A stretch of DNA of 26,951 nt from a virus: the IMG/VR virus record IMGVR_UViG_3300032092_000197, positions 1-26,951 of that record, one strand, 5' to 3'. The stretch's first letter is position 1. Each line of letters opens with the position of its first letter. The translations under genes were made by a program, and so were the position numbers. Of the stretch, positions 13,870 through 21,633 are shown one piece after another. The notes under the pieces were generated by a model that had not been told where the DNA came from, did not search any database, and was given only the letters and a program-made list of their open reading frames with translations.

Positions 13870-14825
13870 GCTGCTTTACCCCATACATCATCCCAAGTAC
13901 CAGTGGTAGCACCCTTGCTGTAGTCTGTTACACGCTGCTCAAAGAAGTTGGTGTGGCTAACACCAAGCATACCATCTACCCACGGCAGAGGGTTCTTCTT
14001 GATCTTATAGATGCCCTTCATCCCCATAGAGATGAGCCTACGATCTGCAATGTAACGAATGTATTGCTTCACTTCTTCTTTCGTAAGCTTCTCAACCTCG
14101 ACCATTGAAAAAGCCAGATCCACAAACTGATCCTCCAGACCCACCATTTGATCTGCAATTTCCTTGATGCGATCCGAAGTGCTCTCATTTTTGTTGTGCT
14201 TAACATATTCACGATACACCTTTATCATGCCTTCAGCATGCTGAGTTTCGTCCACAATAGACCAAGCAATGATTTGGCCCAACCCTTTAAGCTTACCATT
14301 CCTTGCAAAGTTTAGCAACATAACAAAGCTAGAGAATAGCTGCATGCCTTCACCGAAGGCAGAGATGGCAGCAATCTTCTCAGCCATTGGTGCTGCACTA
14401 AGATTGTTAATGTAGTCATGCTTCTCCACCATCTCCTTGTATTCAAGGAACTCATTGTAGGTAGACTCAGGTAAGCCCAAGGTTTCAATGAGGTGAGCAT
14501 AGGCTGCTACATGCAGGGCTTCCCTACCTGCAAAACCACTCATCATCATCCTCACCTCAGGCTGCTTAAACACTGGGATGTAGTGGTCATGATAGCCACT
14601 GCCAATATCCAAGTCACCCTGTACAAAGAAACGCAATATCTTTGTTAGAAACTCTTGCTCATGTTTGCTCAGCTTCTTATAGTCTTTAACATCCTCAGAC
14701 ATTGGCACTTCTGTATGAAGCCAATGACTCTGCTCATGTTGCAGCCAAGCATCATAAGCCCAAGGATATTTAAAGGGTTTGAATGTTGTACGCTCTTGCG
14801 TAATATCTAATTTAGTTTTTACCAT
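13866..14825 (-). CDS. nrdB: Class I ribonucleotide reductase, small (beta) subunit
   Basis: The 319-residue subunit holds the metal site and stable radical needed by NrdA to reduce ribonucleotides to deoxyribonucleotides for phage DNA synthesis. Visible ligands are Glu102 and His105 in REALHVAAY, with the likely radical Tyr109, then Glu159 in FGEGMQ, and Glu193 and His196 in VDETQH. An earlier Asp in GDLDIGSGY probably completes the site. Length is slightly short of the cellular ~375, as is usual for phage versions. I chose ATG 14825, with AAGGA upstream, rather than GTG 14837, which would overlap the end of nrdA. Only one base separates the two genes. The C-terminal tail normally docks to NrdA. 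Confidence 0.95.
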   Translation of the reverse strand: MVKTKLDITQERTTFKPFKYPWAYDAWLQHEQSHWLHTEVPMSEDVKDYKKLSKHEQEFLTKILRFFVQGDLDIGSGYHDHYIPVFKQPEVRMMMSGFAGREALHVAAYAHLIETLGLPESTYNEFLEYKEMVEKHDYINNLSAAPMAEKIAAISAFGEGMQLFSSFVMLLNFARNGKLKGLGQIIAWSIVDETQHAEGMIKVYREYVKHNKNESTSDRIKEIADQMVGLEDQFVDLAFSMVEVEKLTKEEVKQYIRYIADRRLISMGMKGIYKIKKNPLPWVDGMLGVSHTNFFEQRVTDYSKGATTGTWDDVWGKAA

Positions 14826-14826
14826 A

Positions 14827-16608
14827 TCATCCTTCACATGCTAAACAAGTTTCACCTTCTGCCACCTGCTTCAAATCAATATCGTCTTCAATACGCTGAC
14901 GCTTGATCTGAGCACCTACCTTATCTGCTTTACGCACCTTCTCTGAACGAAGATAGTATAAGCTTTTCAGTCCACTCTTCCAAGCAAGGAAGTGAATGGC
15001 GTGTAGATATTTAATGGATACATTGGCATGGAAGAACAAGTTAATGCTCTGCCCTTGGTCAATGTATTTCTGTCTGTCTGCTGCAAGCTCAACCAACCAA
15101 CGCTGATCAATCTCCATAGCAGTCTTAAACACTTCCTTCAATTGATCGGAGATGTCTAAGTGCTGTACAGATCCCTCGTTGCTGATGATGGATGCCCATG
15201 TGTCATCATCGTCCATACCCAGTGCAGCAAGTTGTGCCTTCAAGAACCTATTCTTATAGACGAATGATCCACTAAGTGTGTCTTGTCTAAATACATTCGC
15301 TCTGTACGGCTCGACTGAAGGGCTAGTATTGCCCATGATAAGGCTGCTACTGGCATTAGGAGCAATAGCAGTGTGATGACTAAACCTTCTATTAATATTA
15401 CCGTGACCAGCATCGATACAACTACCACGCTGCTGCTCCAAGACAGAGTCAGCAAGTAAACACGAAGCATGAATGTGTTTAAAGATTTCATTGTTATAGC
15501 TCTTAGCCATCACACCATCGATGGCTACACCTTTCTTTTGTAAGAATGCATGGAAGCCTAGAGTACCAACTCCAATGCTACGTTCCATCATTGCGCTGTA
15601 CTTAGCCCTAGCAATTGTTGATGGTGCTTTGTCGATGAAGTATTGCAAGACATTGTCTAGCATTTCCATAACATCCAAGACAAACTGTTTATCATCTTTC
15701 CAATCATCGTAGTATTCTAAGTTGAGAGAAGACAGGCAGCACACTGCTGTTCGTTTCTCGTTAGTCGGTAGAAATATTTCTGTACACAGATTGCTACCAT
15801 TAATCTTCAAGCCCTTCTCGCTCAACCACTTAGGCATAGCCTTGTTAGCTGTGTCAATGAACACTAGGTATGGCTCACCTGTTTGCATGCGTAGGTCTAG
15901 TATTTTCTGCCACAGATATTTAGCAGACACTGTCTCTACCACCTCACCATTAGAAGGATTCTTTAGCTGAAAGCTGTCATCAAAGTCAGGGTCTTTCATG
16001 GCCTTCTCAATGATGGTCATGAATTCATCAGTGATGTTGATGCCATGATGCAGGTTTAATGTGCGTACATTCTGATCACCAGTAGGCTTACGCATCTCCA
16101 AGAACTGGATGATGTCAGGGTGATGTATGTCTAGATAGGCAGCATAGCTGCCCCGTCTTGTGCGTCCTTGACGGTAGGCCAATGAGCTAGCATCATAGAT
16201 CTTAAGGTGGGGCATAACACCAGTAGACTTATCATCGCCATTGCGGATACCAACATGAACCCCGACACCACCACCATACATGGATAGCCAGTTAGTTTCT
16301 GATAGATTATCGACCAGACCTTCTGCACTATCATCCATGTAATTAAGAAAACAGCTGATAGGGAGGCCACGCTTAGAGCGACCAAAAGATAGGATAGGTG
16401 TAGAGTAGCTAAGCCAGTGCTTACTACTGTAGTCATACAGTCGCTGAGCATGTTCTTGATTTGAAGCAAACGCTTCTGAAACATAAGCAAATCTTTCTTG
16501 AGGGCTGGCCTCTTCATCCTTCATGTAACTTTCTCTTAATCTCTGGATGCCTAATTCATCGAACAAACTATCCCGAGACAGGTCAATGTTGACCTTAAAC
16601 TTTGTCAT
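14827..16608 (-). CDS. nrdA: Class I ribonucleotide reductase, large (alpha) subunit
   Basis: The 593-residue catalytic subunit converts ribonucleoside diphosphates to deoxy forms using a thiyl radical. The key residues are visible: Cys86 in PISCFLN and Cys290 in AVCCLSSLNL (the redox pair), Asn273, Cys275 and Glu277 in GSNLCTEI (radical site), and the Tyr pair in KSLYYLRS. A C-terminal Cys588-x-x-Cys591 (CLACEG) is present for re-reduction. The N-terminal ATP-cone found in cellular NrdA is missing, so feedback inhibition by dATP through that domain is not expected, a common phage feature. AAAGG lies about 8 bases before the ATG. A Rho-independent terminator sits only about 20 bases upstream, so it needs read-through or its own promoter. 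Confidence 0.96.
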   Translation of the reverse strand: MTKFKVNIDLSRDSLFDELGIQRLRESYMKDEEASPQERFAYVSEAFASNQEHAQRLYDYSSKHWLSYSTPILSFGRSKRGLPISCFLNYMDDSAEGLVDNLSETNWLSMYGGGVGVHVGIRNGDDKSTGVMPHLKIYDASSLAYRQGRTRRGSYAAYLDIHHPDIIQFLEMRKPTGDQNVRTLNLHHGINITDEFMTIIEKAMKDPDFDDSFQLKNPSNGEVVETVSAKYLWQKILDLRMQTGEPYLVFIDTANKAMPKWLSEKGLKINGSNLCTEIFLPTNEKRTAVCCLSSLNLEYYDDWKDDKQFVLDVMEMLDNVLQYFIDKAPSTIARAKYSAMMERSIGVGTLGFHAFLQKKGVAIDGVMAKSYNNEIFKHIHASCLLADSVLEQQRGSCIDAGHGNINRRFSHHTAIAPNASSSLIMGNTSPSVEPYRANVFRQDTLSGSFVYKNRFLKAQLAALGMDDDDTWASIISNEGSVQHLDISDQLKEVFKTAMEIDQRWLVELAADRQKYIDQGQSINLFFHANVSIKYLHAIHFLAWKSGLKSLYYLRSEKVRKADKVGAQIKRQRIEDDIDLKQVAEGETCLACEG

Positions 16609-16630
16609 ATAAAATACCTTTGTTGTAGTG

Positions 16631-16654
16631 AAAAAAATGGGAGCAGAAGCTCCC
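16631..16654 (-). terminator. Rho-independent terminator between thyX and nrdA
   Basis: Read on the - strand, a perfect 6-bp stem GGGAGC/GCTCCC with loop TTCT (16654-16639) is followed by one A and seven T (16638-16631). Stem, tight loop and T-tract are all present. It lies in the only sizeable gap of the - strand block (16609-16686, 78 bases). A second short hairpin, AGGTA-GTTA-TACCT, lies just upstream at about 16663-16676. Confidence 0.8.
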
Positions 16655-16686
16655 GAAAGGAAAGGTAGTTATACCTCAGTTGACTT

Positions 16687-17310
16687 CTACTTGCTAGTTG
16701 CAAATAGAGATGGAAACAAGTTGGTTAGCACTACCTTACATTGGTCTGCTACATCACGATGTTCTTTCTGTGTTGCTTTGTCGCAACGAATATCAACATA
16801 GTGCATCCAACTTCTCAGTGTACCGTTCATGTACATCCTGCTGGTGGTTAGTCCTTCAGGCAACACCTTCCGTGCTACCTCCTTAGCTATGCCAAGGCTC
16901 AATGCAGCCTCATAGGACCGCCTAGAAGCCACCAAAACATCTGTCTGTAGCTCATCCCACACCGCCATCAATTCACGGTCTTGTACAGGGATTGAGTTCT
17001 GTCTGTTCTTATTATCCTGAAGCCTTACCTCACTGGTTTCATAGCGTGAGGAAATGGCATAGCGTTGCGAGAATTCTTGAAAGCTAAAGCTTCTGTGTCG
17101 CAGGATTTGACGGGCAATGTCACGGGTGGTTTCGATTTCCATGCACACATTTACCATCTCAAATGGACTCCAGTGTTTGTTGTCCATCAAATACTTCAGC
17201 AGCTTAGGAGCTGTCTCAGGGTTGTCCTGATTCTCTGGGTTGCTCACCCTCGCCATATACGCTATCAGGTGTTCCGCATTTGGTGTAGCCCAAATCAGTG
17301 TTACCGACAT
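16687..17310 (-). CDS. thyX: Flavin-dependent thymidylate synthase
   Basis: The 207-residue enzyme makes dTMP from dUMP using FAD, NADPH and methylene-tetrahydrofolate. The ThyX signature RHRxxSxxxxSxR is complete at residues 71-83 (RHRSFSFQEFSQR), and HWSPFEM (46-52) is the usual upstream motif, with Met in place of the last His. The late R-x-Y-M-N-GTLRSW segment forms the dUMP site. I chose ATG 17310 (MSVTLIWATP) because GAAGGGA lies about 7 bases upstream and family members start here. This start lies inside the previous gene, giving a 95-base overlap. It works with NrdA/NrdB to supply precursors for phage replication. Confidence 0.95.
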   Translation of the reverse strand: MSVTLIWATPNAEHLIAYMARVSNPENQDNPETAPKLLKYLMDNKHWSPFEMVNVCMEIETTRDIARQILRHRSFSFQEFSQRYAISSRYETSEVRLQDNKNRQNSIPVQDRELMAVWDELQTDVLVASRRSYEAALSLGIAKEVARKVLPEGLTTSRMYMNGTLRSWMHYVDIRCDKATQKEHRDVADQCKVVLTNLFPSLFATSK

Positions 17311-17449
17311 ATTTATTCCCTTCTTGAATGCCATTCTTGATGGCTGTCATTATACCTAAGCTCAGTAAGATGTCACGCTCTTCCATTGTTAAATCAAATG
17401 AATAGGTGGCACTACCATCTTCATGTTCTTCTAACATCATTACATTCAT
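17216..17449 (-). CDS. Small hypothetical protein overlapping thyX
   Basis: This 77-residue acidic protein starts MNVMMLEEHEDGSATYSFDL and continues with a helix, TMEERDILLSLGIMTAI. The 'EHEDGSA...F..T..E...LL..GI..AI..GI' pattern is familiar from small proteins in phage replication blocks. The last third (GYTKCGTPDSVYGEGE) is Gly-rich and unusual. The ATG overlaps the HNH stop (ATGA), and an A/G-rich AAAGGAAAAAGAA lies upstream. Its 3' end overlaps the start of thyX by 95 bases in another frame, so gene-finders may discard one of the two. Function unknown. Confidence 0.6.
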   Translation of the reverse strand: MNVMMLEEHEDGSATYSFDLTMEERDILLSLGIMTAIKNGIQEGNKYVGNTDLGYTKCGTPDSVYGEGEQPRESGQP

Positions 17450-17826
17450 TTCTTTTTCCTTTCTACCTTCTCTAGTTCTGTCTTCACCTTGTGACAAGGC
17501 TTACACATCACTTGCAGGTTTTCTATCTCACAGAAAATACGATCAATGAACAAGTCCCAACTAACAAAGCCCTCTGTTGGTGATACTACTGGCAGTATAT
17601 GATCTACCTGTACATCAGTAGCAACAAAGTGCTTCTTACATTTGGCACATTTGTAATGCATTGCCAACTTGCCTGTCTTCTTGTTAGTCTTTCTACCAAC
17701 GAAGGCTTCTTTAAGAGCCTTATATTTAGGAGGCCAACGCCTAGACGCAGCACGAAGAGCAGAGGTGACAAAGCTCCTGAACCTAGAGTCAGTCCACTCG
17801 CCACCGTTTCTTTTCTTATCTACCAA
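17446..17826 (-). CDS. HNH endonuclease-like protein
   Basis: This 126-residue protein has an HNH (treble-clef/beta-beta-alpha-metal) nuclease core: zinc-type pairs Cys60-x-x-Cys63 and Cys108-x-x-Cys111, catalytic-type Asp75-His76 in VQVDHILPV, Asn103 in ENLQVMC and His112. The N-terminal region GGEWTDSRFRSFVTSALR with RWPPKYKALKEAF is a conserved extension seen in many phage HNH proteins in replication blocks. This may be a dedicated phage enzyme rather than a homing nuclease, since no intron or disrupted gene is next to it. The start seems to be TTG at 17826 with no clear ribosome binding site, overlapping the previous gene by 11 bases. Target unknown. Confidence 0.85.
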   Translation of the reverse strand: MVDKKRNGGEWTDSRFRSFVTSALRAASRRWPPKYKALKEAFVGRKTNKKTGKLAMHYKCAKCKKHFVATDVQVDHILPVVSPTEGFVSWDLFIDRIFCEIENLQVMCKPCHKVKTELEKVERKKK

Positions 17827-18016
17827 TTGGTGTATCTACTAGATGCGACATGTCAGCAGCATCGTAATGCACAAATAAATCTCTAGCAATTAGTAAAGCT
17901 TCGTCAACATCTAAAGCAACAAACTCAGTTTGATACTTATCGAATTCACCCTCAGCTACATGCTCAACAACAAAGCCATTACTGGCTTCTCTAATGGTTA
18001 CTGAATTAACATTCAT
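17816..18016 (-). CDS. Small hypothetical protein
   Basis: This 66-residue, acidic protein with an alpha/beta look contains VTIREASNGFVVEHV, then FVALDVDEALLIARDLFVHY, a beta-beta-alpha arrangement often seen in small conserved phage proteins whose role is unknown. The ATG overlaps the previous TGA (18013-18016). The gene runs 11 bases into the HNH gene. It has no membrane segment, cysteine or catalytic motif. Its reality is supported by tight coupling on both sides. Confidence 0.65.
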   Translation of the reverse strand: MNVNSVTIREASNGFVVEHVAEGEFDKYQTEFVALDVDEALLIARDLFVHYDAADMSHLVDTPIGR

Positions 18017-18189
18017 TCTAGTCCTTCAATATCAACGAAACGAAAGATAACATCCTGTGCATCCATTCGTTCCAACGAAGCAGTTAAGTTTTCAGTGATG
18101 GCTTCACTCAGCACCTCTTCATTTAAGTAGACATTGGGTAGATCTTTAGCTTTAAAGAACACCTTCAAGTTGATGTCAACAGAAATCAT
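18013..18189 (-). CDS. Small hypothetical protein (58 aa)
   Basis: This short gene starts at ATG 18189 and ends with TGA at 18013-18015. The 58-residue product begins MISVDINLKVFFKAKDLPNV and continues with a helix, NEEVLSEAITENLTASLERM. The final strand is DVIFRFVDIEG. It is acidic, soluble and compact, like a small beta-alpha-beta adaptor. It is joined to its upstream neighbour by ATGA (18186-18189) and to its downstream neighbour by ATGA (18013-18016), which strongly supports it despite its size. No family was recognised. Confidence 0.65.
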   Translation of the reverse strand: MISVDINLKVFFKAKDLPNVYLNEEVLSEAITENLTASLERMDAQDVIFRFVDIEGLE

Positions 18190-18449
18190 AATTGTTCCAA
18201 TCGTTCTTCTACCAACCTAGCATAGCCAATGATGTCATGCCATGAGTCATGATACCAAGGATCACCATTCACAATGCGAGAGATTTTGTTACAGATGAGA
18301 TCAAGGCTTTCCTTCATATCATCATCCATCTCTTTCCATTCAGCACCAGACCTAACGGTTTCTTTCAAAGCTTGTGAAACCCTAGAGACATCTTCTTTGT
18401 AGTTGCCATACCTAACGCCTCGCTGTATTAGTGTGTCATCTACATTCAT
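18186..18449 (-). CDS. DUF6378-type conserved phage protein
   Basis: This 87-residue helical protein has the pattern 'LIQRGVRYGNYKEDVSRV ... MKESLDLICNKISRIVNGDP ... DSWHDIIGYARLV'. I recognise this as DUF6378, a small family common in phages, in which YG, K-I-x-R-I, G-D-P and D-x-W-x-D-I-x-G-Y are conserved. The acidic residues in a helical frame recall all-alpha NTP pyrophosphatases (MazG-like), and a nucleotide-related role would fit the neighbourhood, but this is only inference. Start and stop both overlap neighbours as ATGA. Confidence 0.8.
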   Translation of the reverse strand: MNVDDTLIQRGVRYGNYKEDVSRVSQALKETVRSGAEWKEMDDDMKESLDLICNKISRIVNGDPWYHDSWHDIIGYARLVEERLEQL

Positions 18450-18784
18450 TGGATGCCTCCAACTGTCTTAGTGTTAATGGTAAAGCTGCCATCGCCAAAG
18501 CTGTCGTGGTCTGCGTTATAAAAGAAGTCACCAACATCAGCAAACATCTTACCGCAATACTCAACAAGCTTGTTAGCAAGCTCTTCATCTTCTTCCATGT
18601 GTTGAATGGTTGCCGCCAATATCGTAGCCATACCAATCAAATTATTCACATCGTCTTCACTGATAGTGAGTGGACCAAAGCCACTAACTAACACTTGAAA
18701 GTTATTTGTATACTTTCCATCCACGATAGTAGGACGAAGGATTAGTGCAATGTCATTTGGCTTTAAGTTTGTGGAGGAGTCCAT
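18446..18784 (-). CDS. Hypothetical protein after the exonuclease gene
   Basis: This 112-residue acidic protein begins MDSSTNLKPNDIALILRPTI. A beta-rich N-terminal half (NNFQVLVSGFGPLTISED) is followed by helices (NNLIGMATILAATIQHMEED, then ELANKLVEYCGKM) and a polar tail. The ATG has AAGGA about 5 bases upstream and overlaps the exonuclease gene by 22 bases. The stop overlaps the DUF6378 start. It has no membrane helix, as the hydrophobic stretch is amphipathic. Its job is unknown; the context is DNA replication. Confidence 0.6.
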   Translation of the reverse strand: MDSSTNLKPNDIALILRPTIVDGKYTNNFQVLVSGFGPLTISEDDVNNLIGMATILAATIQHMEEDEELANKLVEYCGKMFADVGDFFYNADHDSFGDGSFTINTKTVGGIQ

Positions 18785-19464
18785 ATCTGTCCTTCATATC
18801 TTCGTAGAAAAAGAAGCTGAGCATTCTCTAACACACGCTCAGCATTACCCTCGTAAGCTTCCAACACTTTGTTGTACAGCTCAAGCTCATCTGTTGTGTC
18901 CCCAATTATCTTGGCTGCTTTCACTGGACCAACACGGAACAATCCTTTGATGTTATCAGCAGCATCACCTGTTAGCATCTGCGTATACAGCTTGACCAGA
19001 GCTTCCTCTGGTTTGATGTAATAGCCTAGATGTTTTACAAAGTTGTAATGCCATCCAACAATCTGATCTAAGTCTTTGTCTAAAGACACAATGACACAAT
19101 TGTCACCAAGCTTTGTAGCTTCAATGGCAATGGTGTCATCAGCTTCTTGCCCTTCAGATATAGAAGCACCCCATTCTTTTACTAGGTAGTCTCTAAGAAA
19201 AGCTAGATGCTTAGGCTTAGGCTTGTCCACTCTGTTACCTTTGTAGGGTACAGTGGTGGCTATCTGATATCGGAAGTTGTTCTTACCTGTTAGGTGCATG
19301 CTCCAACTATCCACGAAGCAATCAGGATAGATGGTATCAACACCGCACATGAGGACATCAACAATTAAACGATCCAGTGTTCGCTGTGCCGTTGCCTCGT
19401 CTTCGTCCTCACATGCAGATGCTGCTCGATAAGCGAAGATGTCGCTATCGAACAGAGCTTTCAT
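18763..19464 (-). CDS. 5'-3' exonuclease (FEN/T7 gp6-like)
   Basis: This 233-residue nuclease should remove RNA primers and degrade DNA ends during phage replication and recombination. FEN-family acidic motifs are in order: Asp6 in LFDSDIFAYRAAS, then EGQEADDTIAIEA (Asp109, Asp110), VIVSLDKDLDQI (Asp129, Asp131) and LTGDAADNIKG (Asp167, Asp170). The last is followed by the helix-3-turn-helix FRVGPVKAAKII (176-187). YKGNR near 74-78 is the helical arch start. Its ATG follows the SSB stop directly (TAAATG). Length is typical of phage single-domain 5' nucleases. Confidence 0.92.
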   Translation of the reverse strand: MKALFDSDIFAYRAASACEDEDEATAQRTLDRLIVDVLMCGVDTIYPDCFVDSWSMHLTGKNNFRYQIATTVPYKGNRVDKPKPKHLAFLRDYLVKEWGASISEGQEADDTIAIEATKLGDNCVIVSLDKDLDQIVGWHYNFVKHLGYYIKPEEALVKLYTQMLTGDAADNIKGLFRVGPVKAAKIIGDTTDELELYNKVLEAYEGNAERVLENAQLLFLRRYEGQIWTPPQT

Positions 19465-19884
19465 TTACAGCACATCCTCATCGTCTGCACTGATGCCGCT
19501 TGCTGCAGCATACTCAACCAAGTCAGTGACAACCAGCTTCTTCAATGAAGGGCTAACACCTTTCTTGTTCTTGTATGTCCAAGAGTATGAAGACACCAAG
19601 GCTTTGGCTTTGCTACCATTACCAATTGCTTCAGTAATCTCATCGTTCTCAACGTCAAAGACACGCATAGGCTTCTCTGATTTGCAAGTGATGTACCTGC
19701 CCATGTCAGCCTTCTTGTCTTCACCAGTCTGAACACTGATGCCCATCTCTTCCAATGCTTCAACAGCAGCATCAGACAGGTTGCACAGGTTAACCTGAAA
19801 CTTGCCAGACATCTCATTAATCTTAGTGTGTTGACACCAGAACAAATCGGCCTTAAGCTTAATTGCTTTCTTTTCTTCACTCAT
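19465..19884 (-). CDS. Single-stranded DNA-binding protein
   Basis: The 139-residue protein has an OB-fold-like order of strands: ADLFWCQHTKINEMSGKFQV, then GRYITCKSEKPMRVFD and SYSWTYKNKKGVSPSLKKLV. It ends in an acidic tail, SADDEDVL, as in T7 gp2.5 and other SSBs, where the tail contacts the polymerase and helicase. It coats ssDNA and coordinates the replication proteins encoded on both sides. I chose ATG 19884, with GGAG 7 bases upstream, over an extended start at 19896. The identification rests on recognised features of the phage SSB family and on context. Confidence 0.8.
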   Translation of the reverse strand: MSEEKKAIKLKADLFWCQHTKINEMSGKFQVNLCNLSDAAVEALEEMGISVQTGEDKKADMGRYITCKSEKPMRVFDVENDEITEAIGNGSKAKALVSSYSWTYKNKKGVSPSLKKLVVTDLVEYAAASGISADDEDVL

Positions 19885-19917
19885 AATTTTCTCCAATATA
19901 AAAACCCACTAGTAACG

Positions 19918-21633
19918 TCAGTGGCACTCACGCCAGTTGTTGCCAATCTTTCCTTCGGCATCTACTGGACAACGGAAACCTAGAGCTTCACCTGCCTTGG
20001 TTGCTGCTTGCTCTATGAGCCTAGCTGCTTCCTCTGCCTGATCTTCTCGCACTTCCCATTGTGTTTCGTCATGAACAAACGCTAATAGTTTAGCATTTAT
20101 TCTCTTCTCTTGCAACAGCTTTGTTGATTCAATAAGCCATTGTTTTGCAATGATAGCACCTGCACTTTGTAGCAATGTGTTCAATGCTGCATGCTCAGAT
20201 CTAACCCACACCCTGCGTCCATCCAGTGCAGGGAGATGACCCTTAGCCATCAGCTTAGATATCTTCTTCTTCAACTCAGCTAGGCCGGGCGTGTTATTGA
20301 TAAAACTATCAATAAGTTTCTTGCCTTTGCTACTGTTACCACCAACAATCGATCCTGCTTTGGCAGCACCTGCACCATACAACACGCCATATGTCAGGGT
20401 CTTGGTAGTGTTCCTAGCTTTCTTGTGCTCAGGATTGTTATCGTCCTTAACAGTACCCTTCTCCACCAAGCCAAAGCTCTGTGCATTAAACCAGTGGATG
20501 TCACCCTTAAGCAACTCATCAATCCATTCCTGATCCTTTAGGTAGTGACCTAAGCAACGAAGCTCAATGCCTGACAGGTCAACACCAACCTGCTTATACC
20601 CAACAGGCACACGCCACATCTCTCTGCACTCAGCCCCAAAGGGACTACCCACGGCAGGAACTTGTGCCATGTTAGGGCTACTGTGTGTAGCTCTGCCAGT
20701 GACAGCACCATTAGTAGTTACCCTACCATGTACCCGTCCGTCATCCCCTACTAGCTCAAGCCAACTACTGATCTGAGCCACACGCTTTTGAATCATTAAG
20801 TATTCAGCTACAAGCTTAGCTTCAGGCAAGTCTATCTTCTCAAGCACAGCTTCATCCACAATGACATTGCCTTTGTCTGTCTTCTTTGTAAAGACAACAC
20901 CAAGCCCTGCCAATCGCTCAGCAATTTGCTGTCTACTTCCGGGATTAAAAACGGTAATCTTATCCTTCAGTTGCTTGCCTGTCTTCTCTGAGATACGCTG
21001 CTCCACGATAGGAGGGAACACCTGCTGCATGCTCTCTTCAATGTCAGACATGCGTCCACTCAGTGTGGCGTTCAACACCATAGCTTTCTCCATGTCTAAC
21101 ATGAAGCCATTGTCTTCCATGCCACGGCAGATCAGTGCCACCGCATGCTCAAGCTGTATGCTCTGCAAGGAGAAGCCTTCCTTAATCAACACTGTTGATA
21201 GATGACTGTACAGTTTCTCAAGCAGCAATACATCCTGCTCACAGTAGGTAGCCATCTCTTGTGTCCATCCACCATCGAAGTCAGTGAAACCAATCTTGTG
21301 ACTGCCTAAGCGGTAGCCCCATGCCTCTAAGCTGTGGGGAGTAGGGGCTTTGCCTTCCTTAGGAAGCACCACCTCAATGTCAGGTTTGTACAGCCGTGAC
21401 ATCACCAATGTATCCATCAACGTGTTGTCAGGAATGACAACACCCCATACCTTATTTAGTATGGGTGCGTCAAAGCCAATGATGTTGTGGCCCACCACTT
21501 GCTCACCCTCTAAGTATTGCTGCAAGCTGTCGGCTTCCCGCCAGTGCCTCACCTCACCAGTGGTGCTGTGCTTAGTAACACACAACCATATGGTGTCATG
21601 TTTCAGGTTTGTCTCTATGTCTAAGAAGATCAT
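19918..21633 (-). CDS. DNA polymerase, family A (T7-like) with 3'-5' exonuclease
   Basis: The 571-residue replicative polymerase starts with the proofreading exonuclease: Exo I FLDIET (Asp5, Glu7), Exo II GHNIIGFDAPIL and Exo III YCEQDVLLL. The polymerase domain has motif A VGVDLSGIELRCLG (Asp352) and the O-helix RNTTKTLTYGVLYG (Arg407, Lys411, Tyr415). Motif C is AFVHDETQWEV (Asp522). The residue matching E. coli Pol I position 762 is Tyr. I chose ATG 21633 because AAGGA lies just upstream and T7 polymerase also begins at Exo I; starts at 21672 or 21651 would overlap the previous gene more. It overlaps that gene by 38 bases. No thioredoxin-binding loop was clearly seen. Confidence 0.95.
   Translation of the reverse strand: MIFLDIETNLKHDTIWLCVTKHSTTGEVRHWREADSLQQYLEGEQVVGHNIIGFDAPILNKVWGVVIPDNTLMDTLVMSRLYKPDIEVVLPKEGKAPTPHSLEAWGYRLGSHKIGFTDFDGGWTQEMATYCEQDVLLLEKLYSHLSTVLIKEGFSLQSIQLEHAVALICRGMEDNGFMLDMEKAMVLNATLSGRMSDIEESMQQVFPPIVEQRISEKTGKQLKDKITVFNPGSRQQIAERLAGLGVVFTKKTDKGNVIVDEAVLEKIDLPEAKLVAEYLMIQKRVAQISSWLELVGDDGRVHGRVTTNGAVTGRATHSSPNMAQVPAVGSPFGAECREMWRVPVGYKQVGVDLSGIELRCLGHYLKDQEWIDELLKGDIHWFNAQSFGLVEKGTVKDDNNPEHKKARNTTKTLTYGVLYGAGAAKAGSIVGGNSSKGKKLIDSFINNTPGLAELKKKISKLMAKGHLPALDGRRVWVRSEHAALNTLLQSAGAIIAKQWLIESTKLLQEKRINAKLLAFVHDETQWEVREDQAEEAARLIEQAATKAGEALGFRCPVDAEGKIGNNWRECH

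Noticed and set aside
16131-16517. Open frame of 128 codons on the - strand overlapping nrdA
   Set aside because: It is another frame of a certain nrdA gene, and the product has no recognisable motif.
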